From an uncultured Eubacteriales bacterium (lineage in GTDB: Bacteria > Bacillota_A > Clostridia > Christensenellales > Aristaeellaceae), in contig CALVKX010000024.1 of NCBI GenBank assembly GCA_944333375.1, positions 1 through 14,887 on the forward strand: a DNA stretch of 14,887 nt. Direction: 5' to 3'. Of the stretch, positions 1 through 5,911 are shown piece after piece. Both the position numbers and the translations under genes were made by a program. The notes below the pieces were generated by a model. It ran no database searches and was not told where the DNA came from. It saw only the letters and a list, made by a program, of their open reading frames with translations. Numbering within the stretch: position 1 is the first letter of the stretch; every line of letters starts with the position of its first letter.

Positions 1-46
1 GCAGAAGCCACGTCTGCTCCGATGCAATGCTTTGGATATAGCTCAT
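1..46 (-). CDS. N-terminal fragment of an unidentified minus-strand gene
   Basis: On the minus strand an ATG at 46-44 opens a frame that stays open to the window edge and encodes MSYIQSIASEQTWLL. A purine-rich stretch (GGTGAG) lies just upstream, and a strong-looking promoter sits at 67-95, leaving a very short 5' leader of about 13 nt. Only 15 residues are visible, too few to assign a family. Its position divergent from a catabolic operon would suit a regulator, but that is inference from context. The promoter is the main support that this is a real gene; the frame itself is short enough to be open by chance. Confidence 0.45.
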   Translation of the reverse strand, partial: MSYIQSIASEQTWLL

Positions 47-66
47 GCGCTCACCGCTTTTTCTTT

Positions 67-95
67 ATTATACCATACCTTCTTTATCTTGTATA
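67..95 (-). promoter_or_regulatory. Sigma-A-type promoter for the minus-strand gene
   Basis: Read on the minus strand there is a perfect -10 box TATAAT (72-67) preceded by TGG, which makes it an extended -10. A 17-nt spacer separates it from a -35 box TATACA (95-90, 4 of 6 matches to TTGACA). The -10 ends about 20 nt before the ATG at 46. This is the closest match to a housekeeping promoter that I see in the window. Confidence 0.6.
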
Positions 96-222
96 CAGTA
101 CAGAGCGAGGACATTCAGGTCCCCCTGTCTCTACTGGAGCCTGCGGGATTTCTCTCCTTTTCGGACGGTCTGACCAAATCGCGCACATCCGAACCCTTCA
201 AACGGTTCGGATGTGTTTTTTT
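96..222 (+). ncRNA. Structured RNA or leader ending in a terminator, family unknown
   Basis: Three consecutive foldable elements are visible on the plus strand. The first is a hairpin in which CAGTA (96-100) and GAG (103-105) pair with CTC (129-131) and TACTG (132-136), with an inner GGAC/GTCC stem (109-112 with 119-122). The second pairs 142-151 with 176-185, 9 of 10 positions complementary. The third is a 12-bp terminator stem at 184-215. The second and third elements share bases 184-185. No open reading frame explains the terminator, so a small RNA or a riboswitch-like leader is plausible. I do not recognise a known riboswitch, T-box or 6S consensus. The function is unknown and the 5' end is uncertain. 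Confidence 0.35.
184..222 (+). terminator. Rho-independent terminator, plus strand
   Basis: CACATCCGAACC (184-195) pairs perfectly with GGTTCGGATGTG (204-215) around an 8-nt loop, followed immediately by seven T residues (216-222). On the minus strand no T tract follows, so it acts on plus-strand transcripts. No plus-strand gene lies upstream within the window. Confidence 0.85.
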
Positions 223-424
223 GTTTCGGATATTGCGTGCTTTGCTCCGCCAAATCCGCACCGTCATCTTACGGCAAGAGGGCGGTGCATTTGTTATGCC
301 GTATCCCCCCGTCTTCCGGGCGTTTCGCCATCTATGTCGATTGGGAGCGTTCGGCGGATGTGCCCTGCTTTCCAACAATATGGGGGAAAGTGGAAAAAAC
401 AAACAAACCCCTATAGATATACAC
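223..424. other. Non-coding stretch with no clear function
   Basis: I see no convincing gene here. The only structure noted is a modest inverted repeat, GCACCG (258-263) with CGGTGC (283-288), which contains an alternative CCGT/ACGG hairpin (261-264 with 271-274). No T tract follows, so it is not a terminator. Composition becomes AT-rich towards the 3' end. Confidence 0.5.
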
Positions 425-445
425 TGCTATGCTTATCTGCGCACG
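425..445 (+). repeat. Upstream copy of a 21-bp imperfect direct repeat (candidate operator)
   Basis: The copy reads TGC, two variable bases, TGCTTAT, C, TGCGCA, C, G. It matches the copy at 514-534 in 17 of 21 positions, 89 bp downstream. The core TGCGCA is itself palindromic. Placement upstream of the operon 1 start suggests a regulator binding site; the regulator is not identified. Confidence 0.5.
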
Positions 446-512
446 CTCATTTTTGCACATTTTTGCTCAAACAAGGCGTAAAACATCACGTTTTGCCATG
501 TTTTCTACCGTA

Positions 513-541
513 TTGCATTGCTTATTTGCGCATGTTAATAT
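513..541 (+). promoter_or_regulatory. Candidate promoter of operon 1
   Basis: TTGCAT (513-518) is followed after 17 nt by TAATAT (536-541), which is preceded by TGT, giving an extended -10 pattern. Both boxes match consensus only in part. Transcription would start near 548, leaving a leader of about 50 nt that contains the GGAGG ribosome binding site at 585-589. An alternative TATAAA at 573-578 lies too close to the ribosome binding site to serve. Confidence 0.4.
514..534 (+). repeat. Downstream copy of the 21-bp direct repeat (candidate operator)
   Basis: Second copy of the element at 425-445, with C to T changes on either side of the TGCGCA core. It overlaps the candidate -35 box and runs into the extended -10 of the operon 1 promoter. 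It also abuts a near-palindrome CATGTTAATATG (531-542). A protein bound here would be placed to control transcription. Confidence 0.5.
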
Positions 542-598
542 GAAAATAGCCAATCAACCAGTTGCAAAAACGTATAAATTGCATGGAGGATTGAATAG

Positions 599-1984
599 AT
601 GCCAAAGTTGACGTTTGCCTTATTCTTTGGAAATCGCGGGTTTTTTCCGGGCGAACTCATCGCAGGCGCCCGCAGGGAATTGGCGGAGGCCGTGGTGCGC
701 AGCGGCCATCACTGCATTTGCATGGAGGAAGACGCGACCCGTTTGGGCGCTGTGGAAACCCGCGCGGAGGGCAGGCAGTATGCCGAGTTTCTCCAGGCTC
801 ACTCCGGGGAATACGACGGCGTCATTCTGTGCCTTCCCAACTTTGGCGATGAAAACGGCGCTGCGGCCGCTCTGCAGCAGGCCAATGTGCCCGTTTTGGT
901 GCAGGCATATCCGGACGAAATCGGGCTCATGGACTTTGCCCACCGTCGGGACGCGCTGTGCGGCAAGCTGGCCATGTGCAATGTGCTGCGCCAGTGCGGC
1001 ATCCCATACACGCTGACCAAGAGCATGACCGTGCACCCTTCCGACCCTGCTTTTCAGGAGGATTTGCGCCAATTTGCCGGGATTTGCCGGGTCGTGAAGC
1101 ATCTGCGCCGCCTGAACATCGGCGCAATCGGCGCCCGCACTACCGCCTTTAAGACGGTGCGTATCGACGAAATCGCCATGCAGAATGCCCATGTCAATGT
1201 AGAAACCATGGATTTATCCCTGGTGTTTGACAGGATGGAGAAGGTGGATGCCATCCAAATGGCGGAGCGCTGCCGGCGGCTTTCCCATCTGGCGACAGTG
1301 CCGGAGCGGAAGCTGGAACCCATGGCGCGGCTGAGCGTGGTGCTCGATGATTTGATTGCCGAATACGACCTGCAGGCTGTGGCCATTCGCTGCTGGGATG
1401 AGTTTCAGAAGGTATGCGGCATTGCGCCGTGCCTGGTGATGAGCGACCTGACCGAACGCGGCATTCCCGCTTCCTGTGAGCTGGACGTCAACAACGCGGT
1501 CATGATGTATGCTATGCAACAGGCGTCCGATAGGCCGGTCATGCTGATGGATATGAACAACAATTACGGAACAGAGCAGAACAAGTGCATTTTGTTTCAT
1601 TGCTCGGCTGTGCCGCGCTCCTTCTTCAGCGGCGAAATGACCGTAAAGGAGCATCTGATGTTCCGCAAGTTTTACGGCGCGGGTTCCGGCGTGGGGGTGG
1701 TGAGCGGCAAGGTGATGCAGGATGATGTGACCATCGGCAGCCTGAAAACGGAGGGCGGCGCACTGTTCGGCTTTGCAGCAGAGGGGCGGCTGACGGACGA
1801 CGCCATAGAGGAGGCGTTCTTCGGCTGTGGGACGGTGTTTGAAAACGGGCAAACAGAGAACATTTTGCAATATATGTGCGAAAACGGTTATCGTCATCAT
1901 GTGGCCGTCGCCCATGGCAAGTGGGCGGGCGTGGTGCGGGAAGCGCTTGAAAAATACCTGGGATATAAAATGGAGCTGCTTTGA
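599..1984 (+). CDS. L-fucose/L-arabinose isomerase family protein
   Basis: Predicted cytoplasmic metal-dependent aldose-ketose isomerase, the likely first step of the operon 1 pathway. The 461-residue protein has an N-terminal Rossmann-like part and a motif near 178-192 (GARTTAFKTVRIDE) typical of this family. The C-terminal half resembles the catalytic part of FucI. Glu294 (in ASCELD) and Asp318 (in MDMNNN) are 24 residues apart, the same spacing as metal ligands Glu337 and Asp361 of E. coli FucI. Candidate third ligands are the histidines at 433, 434 and 440. It is shorter than FucI (about 590) and belongs to the broad 'fucose/arabinose isomerase-like' group, so the substrate is not defined. 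The start has GGAGG at 585-589, 9 nt before the ATG. It is followed 37 nt later by an aldolase. SqvD-type sulfoquinovose isomerases are, as I recall, related, so a modified hexose is possible. Confidence 0.85.
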   Translation: MPKLTFALFFGNRGFFPGELIAGARRELAEAVVRSGHHCICMEEDATRLGAVETRAEGRQYAEFLQAHSGEYDGVILCLPNFGDENGAAAALQQANVPVLVQAYPDEIGLMDFAHRRDALCGKLAMCNVLRQCGIPYTLTKSMTVHPSDPAFQEDLRQFAGICRVVKHLRRLNIGAIGARTTAFKTVRIDEIAMQNAHVNVETMDLSLVFDRMEKVDAIQMAERCRRLSHLATVPERKLEPMARLSVVLDDLIAEYDLQAVAIRCWDEFQKVCGIAPCLVMSDLTERGIPASCELDVNNAVMMYAMQQASDRPVMLMDMNNNYGTEQNKCILFHCSAVPRSFFSGEMTVKEHLMFRKFYGAGSGVGVVSGKVMQDDVTIGSLKTEGGALFGFAAEGRLTDDAIEEAFFGCGTVFENGQTENILQYMCENGYRHHVAVAHGKWAGVVREALEKYLGYKMELL

Positions 1985-2021
1985 AACCGGGCCGTATGCA
2001 AGAAAACGAGGAAGAGCCGTC

Positions 2022-2873
2022 ATGTTGGTCAATATGAAATCCATTCTTTCCTGGGCGGAAGAGAATCAATGTGCAGCGGGCGCGTTCAACTGCGCAACCC
2101 TGGAATCGGCCAGAGCCGCCGTTGCGGCGGCGGAACAGCTGGATGTGCCGGTCATCCTCCAACACGCCGGCGCGCATGAGGAATATATCTCCCAGGAGCT
2201 GGCGGGGGACATCATGCTGGCGCTGGCCAGGCGGAGCCGTGTGCCGGTATGCGTTCACCTGGACCATGGCGCAGAGGAAGATTGTATGGTTCGCGCCATT
2301 CGGCAAGGCTTTACCTCCGTCATGTATGATGCCTCCAACAAACCGTACGAGCAGAACATCGCCGAGACCCGACGCATAACCCAAATGGCCCACGCTTTGG
2401 ACATGACCGTTGAGGCCGAGCTGGGCTGCATGCCTGACAATCTCAAAGGGCAGCTGAAGGATTATACCCCCGAGGACTTCTATACCAACCCGGACCAGGC
2501 GGCGCGCTTTTTCCAGGAAACCGGCGTGGATGCCCTGGCCATCTCCTTTGGCACGGTGCACGGCGTGTACAAGACGCTGCCTAAGCTGTCCGTCCCGGTC
2601 ATCGAGCGCGTGCGGGCAGCCACGGGCGGTCTGCCGCTGGTCATGCATGGCGGCTCCGGGCTGACGGATGACGACTACCGCCGTGTTATCAGAGCAGGCA
2701 TTCGCAAAATCAACTACTACACCTACGCATCGCTGGCAGGCGGCAGGGCCGTGCTGGAGTTGGCGCATACAAGGCCCGAGCGTCTGTTTTTCCACGATGT
2801 GGCCCTGTGCGCCACACAGAAAATGACCGAGGACATGCTTCGGGTTTTGAAGCTGTTCAGCAAAAAGGCTTGA
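2022..2873 (+). CDS. Class II fructose/tagatose/ketose-bisphosphate-type aldolase
   Basis: Zinc-dependent class II aldolase of the FbaA/GatY/KbaY family, expected to split a phosphorylated ketose into DHAP and an aldehyde. The protein has 283 residues, usual for the family. Catalytic Asp81 and zinc ligand His82 lie in HLDHG. Glu133 lies in EAELG, His180 in GTVHG and His209 in MHGGSG, the last with the phosphate-binding GGSG loop. The normally conserved stretch near the active-site Asn reads KINYYT instead of the usual IN-V/I-D/S-T, which could reflect altered phosphate or substrate contacts. The ATG at 2022 is chosen because translation from it gives the typical MLVNMKSIL start and a GAGGAAGAG ribosome binding site lies upstream. 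A frame remains open further upstream but overlaps the isomerase and has no family similarity. The gene sits between the isomerase and the PfkB kinase. Confidence 0.9.
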   Translation: MLVNMKSILSWAEENQCAAGAFNCATLESARAAVAAAEQLDVPVILQHAGAHEEYISQELAGDIMLALARRSRVPVCVHLDHGAEEDCMVRAIRQGFTSVMYDASNKPYEQNIAETRRITQMAHALDMTVEAELGCMPDNLKGQLKDYTPEDFYTNPDQAARFFQETGVDALAISFGTVHGVYKTLPKLSVPVIERVRAATGGLPLVMHGGSGLTDDDYRRVIRAGIRKINYYTYASLAGGRAVLELAHTRPERLFFHDVALCATQKMTEDMLRVLKLFSKKA

Positions 2874-2880
2874 GGCCGCC

Positions 2881-3867
2881 ATGAGAGATATTGTGTTTGC
2901 CGGAAATCTTATCGTGGACCACATCAAGTGCATCGAAGCGCTGCCGCCTCGAGGCGAGCTGGCCAAGATACTCCATGTATACCGAAGCACCGGCGGCTGC
3001 GTTTGCAACACGGGCATCGATCTGGCGATTCTGGACCCCGAGCTGGCCATCGGCGCTGTGGGCGTGGTCGGTCGGGACGCGGATGGCGATATGGTCCTGG
3101 AGACGCTGACACGGCACGGCATTGACGTATCGCAAGTGCTGCGACGGAGCGTGACCTCCTTTACGGACGTGTTGGCCGAACGAAGCACGGGCAGCCGCAC
3201 GTTTGTACAGTTTGGCGGCGCATGTGCGGAGTTCGACATTGACGATGTGCCGCTGGACAAGCTGGACTGCAAGCTCATCCACATCGGCTATGTGCTGCTC
3301 ATGGAGCGTCTGGACAGCCCGGACGCCGAATACGGCACTCGCCTGGCCCGCCTGCTCCATCTGCTGCATCAGCGCGGCATTGAAACCTCGGTAGACATGG
3401 TGAGCGAGGATTCGGAACGCTTTTTGCAGGTGGTGCCTCCGGCCCTGAAATACCTGGACTACCTGACGGTCAACGAAATCGAGGCCGGAAAAACGGCGGG
3501 ACTTCCCCTGCGGGAAAGGTCCGGTTGCCTGCTGCGGGAGAACATGCGGCCGGCGCTAAAAAAGCTGCTGGACATGGGCGTCGGCAAGCGGGTCATCATC
3601 CATTGTCCGGAGGGGGCATTTGGCATGGACAGGCAGGGGCATGATGCCTGGGAGGCTGCGAAACCTCTGCCGGACGGATATATCAAGGGAACCGTGGGAG
3701 CGGGAGACGCGTTTTGCGCCGGCGTGCTGCTGGCTACCCTGCGTGGGCTGCCGCTGAGAGAAACGCTGGTCTACGGCCACGCGGCGGCGCGGGTCTCCCT
3801 GCGCGCAGTCAGCGCCTCCGGAGGCATGTGCCATATGGCGGACGCGCTGGCGGAATACGGCGCCTAG
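2881..3867 (+). CDS. PfkB family carbohydrate kinase
   Basis: ATP-dependent sugar kinase of the ribokinase/PfkB fold, 328 residues. The N-terminal signature with a GG pair and Asn is at 38-48 (GGCVCNTGIDLA region), and the VNEIEA motif is at 197-202. The C-terminal signature GTVGAGDAF is at 270-278, with Asp276 as catalytic base. The start is 7 nt after the aldolase stop, and a GAGG overlapping that stop serves as ribosome binding site, so translation is probably coupled. In context it would phosphorylate the ketose made by the isomerase, to give the aldolase its substrate. 6-Deoxy-6-sulfofructose kinases and 1-phosphofructokinases also fall in this family, as do fructokinases, ribokinases and ketodeoxygluconate kinases. 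The substrate cannot be told from the motifs. Confidence 0.88.
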   Translation: MRDIVFAGNLIVDHIKCIEALPPRGELAKILHVYRSTGGCVCNTGIDLAILDPELAIGAVGVVGRDADGDMVLETLTRHGIDVSQVLRRSVTSFTDVLAERSTGSRTFVQFGGACAEFDIDDVPLDKLDCKLIHIGYVLLMERLDSPDAEYGTRLARLLHLLHQRGIETSVDMVSEDSERFLQVVPPALKYLDYLTVNEIEAGKTAGLPLRERSGCLLRENMRPALKKLLDMGVGKRVIIHCPEGAFGMDRQGHDAWEAAKPLPDGYIKGTVGAGDAFCAGVLLATLRGLPLRETLVYGHAAARVSLRAVSASGGMCHMADALAEYGA

Positions 3868-3885
3868 AACAGGGGGGATCAGACC

Positions 3886-4959
3886 GTGTGGATACTGAAC
3901 AAGCCGGATGATGCATGGAAGCTGGGCTGCGGACGCTACCTTCAGGAGCGCGGCGCGCTGCTCCGTCTGGACAGCGAAATCGCCCGGCTGGGCAAGAACC
4001 CCATGTTCCTGACCGGGGAGAAGTCCTTCGCAGCGGTGCTGTCGTTGTATCCCGAACTGCAAAGCCTCCGAGAAAGGGCGTTTACAATCTGTGCCGCCCC
4101 CTGCAATCTGTCGCAGGCGCAAATTCTGTGCGAACGTGCCCGGGCCGACGGATGCGACGTCATTGTGGGCATGGGCGGCGGACGCATCATGGACATCGCC
4201 AAGCTGGTGGCCAACATGGCGAAGACTCGGATGTTGATGGCGCCCACGCTGAGTGCCACCTGCGCTGCCTATGCGCCTCTTTCGGTGGTGTATTCCATGG
4301 AAGGGCGCACGGAAGGCGCTGTGTTCTTTGATCGGGAGGTGGACTGCATTCTGGCGGACATGGACGTGCTGGCGCGCCAGCCTGTGCGCTCCGCCTGTGC
4401 CGGCATGCTGGACGCCATTGCCAAGCTGGTGGAGATGCATCACTACGATGAGCCTTCGCTGGCATGCCCTGCCATGCGCACGGCCGTGACGCTGGCACAG
4501 CATGTGTTCGACAGGCTAACGGCCATTGCCGGACAGGCCATGGCCGATGTAAAGGCATGCCGCGCCAGCGAGGCCGTGGAGGAAATGGTGTGGCTGACCC
4601 TGGTCGGAACAGGCATGGTGAGCGGGCTGGCTTCTCATTGGAACCACCAGTCAGCCATTGCGCATTGCCTCTACGACGGGGTGCGCATGTGCTTTCCGGA
4701 GGAATCGCGCCCTTACCTCCATGGAGAAATCGTGGCGCTGGGTATGTACGCGCAGACCTATTATACGGGCTGGAATATGGGCGAGGTGTTGGCCGTGCTG
4801 GATAAGCTGGGCATGCCCCGGCGGCTGCATGACGTTGGCGTCCCGGAGGACGAAGCAGCCTTTTATGCCCTGTACAGCGCAGTGCTTCAGGGCATGCAGA
4901 AAACGAACCGTCCCGTGGAAGCCGGCCGGCTGGATGTCTGTATGCGCCGTTTGCAATAG
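3886..4959 (+). CDS. Iron-containing alcohol dehydrogenase, GldA-like
   Basis: NAD(P)-dependent metal-containing dehydrogenase of the glycerol dehydrogenase branch, 357 residues. The nucleotide loop GMGGGRIMDIAK is at 95-106. The metal ligands expected from GldA fall at Asp176 (GMLDA), His260 (AHCLYDG) and His279 (YLHGE). In the segment that in glycerol dehydrogenase contains the substrate-contacting Asp (STDAPCS type), this protein has TCAAY with Cys126, so glycerol is an unlikely substrate. The start is a GTG at 3886, chosen because AGGGGGG at 3871-3877 lies 8 nt upstream and no better start precedes it. In context it may reduce the aldehyde released by the aldolase, as FucO does with lactaldehyde, or oxidise a sugar alcohol. 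It is followed by a 160-nt gap. Confidence 0.85.
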   Translation: MWILNKPDDAWKLGCGRYLQERGALLRLDSEIARLGKNPMFLTGEKSFAAVLSLYPELQSLRERAFTICAAPCNLSQAQILCERARADGCDVIVGMGGGRIMDIAKLVANMAKTRMLMAPTLSATCAAYAPLSVVYSMEGRTEGAVFFDREVDCILADMDVLARQPVRSACAGMLDAIAKLVEMHHYDEPSLACPAMRTAVTLAQHVFDRLTAIAGQAMADVKACRASEAVEEMVWLTLVGTGMVSGLASHWNHQSAIAHCLYDGVRMCFPEESRPYLHGEIVALGMYAQTYYTGWNMGEVLAVLDKLGMPRRLHDVGVPEDEAAFYALYSAVLQGMQKTNRPVEAGRLDVCMRRLQ

Positions 4960-5119
4960 ACATGCATTCATGGGAATCGTTCATGATATCCTCCGATGCC
5001 CGGATGTTTTGCCTGTTTTTTTGACCATGCCTGTCCAGGCGGGGATATACCAGGGATTCGCAGGGCATACACGGAGCGTATGCATGCAAAGGGATACAAA
5101 ATGAAGGCGAGGAAAGCGT

Positions 5120-5911
5120 ATGAGCAAGGCATTGAGGGAACAGCTGCTGAGCGAGAAAAACAGTTATGGCATTATGCTGTCGGAAATGTATGTGCCCAAT
5201 ATCACCCGGCTGATTGCACGCTGCGGGTTTGACTTTATCCTTATCGACTGCGAACATGGCTATTTTGATATGTCTCAGGTGGCCAACCTGATAGCCGTGG
5301 CGGATGGCGCAGAGATTTCCACCATTGTGCGCGTTACCCAGCCCAGCCGTACCAACATCACCAAATACCTGGACATGGGCGCGCATGGCATTCTGCTCAG
5401 CGATGTGACCGGCGCCGATGACGCGCGGCGGCTGGCAGAGCTGTGCCGATACGCGCCCAAAGGCTGCCGGGGCATTTCCACCTTCCGCGCTCATACGGGA
5501 TACAGCAACGAACATATCGGCGATTTGCTGGCGGAAGCCAACGAGAGAATTATCGTCATCTGTCAGATTGAATCCCCGGAAACCGTAGAGGATATCGACG
5601 CCATCACCTCCGTAGAGGGTGTGGACGGTGTGCTGATTGGCCCCAATGACCTTAGCCAACACATGGGCATCTTTGCCCAGTACGACCATCCGGATATCGC
5701 GCGCGCCATCAGCCGTGTGGCAGCTTCCGCCAGGCGGCAGGGCAAGTTTTCCGGCATCATTACCGCCCATCCATTGCTGCTCTCTCTGGCACGGAAAAGC
5801 GGCATGCACTGCTACAGCGTGGGAAGTGAGCTGAGCGCCATGTACAGCGGCGTGCTGGGACAGCTGGAACAAGCGAAGGATTTGCTTGAAAAAGAGGAGG
5901 GCCGGGCATGA
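5120..5911 (+). CDS. HpcH/HpaI family aldolase
   Basis: Class II pyruvate-type aldolase of the HpcH/HpaI family, 263 residues, which cleaves 2-keto-3-deoxy acids or 4-hydroxy-2-oxo acids into pyruvate and an aldehyde. Residues match those of E. coli HpaI with an offset of about one or two. Asp43 and catalytic His46 are in DCEH, Arg71 is in VRVT, and the metal ligands are Glu151 (QIESPE) and Asp177 (GPNDLS). The start has GGCGAGG upstream, about 6 nt before the ATG. The stop overlaps the next gene by 4 nt (ATGA), so the two are translationally coupled. No dehydratase or sugar-acid dehydrogenase that would make a keto-deoxy acid is visible in the window, so the substrate is unclear. Deoxyrhamnonate or keto-deoxy-sulfogluconate-type substrates are options from the family. 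Confidence 0.88.
   Translation: MSKALREQLLSEKNSYGIMLSEMYVPNITRLIARCGFDFILIDCEHGYFDMSQVANLIAVADGAEISTIVRVTQPSRTNITKYLDMGAHGILLSDVTGADDARRLAELCRYAPKGCRGISTFRAHTGYSNEHIGDLLAEANERIIVICQIESPETVEDIDAITSVEGVDGVLIGPNDLSQHMGIFAQYDHPDIARAISRVAASARRQGKFSGIITAHPLLLSLARKSGMHCYSVGSELSAMYSGVLGQLEQAKDLLEKEEGRA

Noticed and set aside
115..402. Minus-strand open frame of 95 codons in the leader region
   Set aside because: No ribosome binding site, no recognisable motif, Arg/Pro-rich composition, and it runs through the structured RNA element.
22..543. Plus-strand open frames across the leader region
   Set aside because: They cross a perfect terminator, have no ribosome binding site or domain similarity and a Cys/Phe-rich translation that looks like translated non-coding DNA.
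1626..3284. Antisense open frame of about 550 codons opposite the isomerase, aldolase and kinase genes
   Set aside because: It spans three well-supported genes on the other strand, has low-complexity composition typical of GC-rich shadows, and no domain is recognisable.
4988..5022. Possible terminator after the Fe-dehydrogenase gene
   Set aside because: The stem is only 4 bp (TCCG/CGGA) and the T run starts over ten bases later; too weak to stand as an intrinsic terminator.
5021..5050. TTGACC followed by GATATA in the gap before the HpaI aldolase, as an internal promoter
   Set aside because: The -35-like box is good, but the -10 at 17 nt matches only 3 of 6 and no better one lies at a usable distance.
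4996..5232. Small plus-strand frame of 78 codons overlapping the HpaI aldolase start
   Set aside because: It runs out of frame into a well-supported gene, has no ribosome binding site and no recognisable features.
4187..5872. Antisense open frame of about 560 codons opposite the dehydrogenase and HpaI aldolase genes
   Set aside because: Covers two genes with complete active-site motifs; the translation is rich in Pro, Arg and His as in GC shadows.
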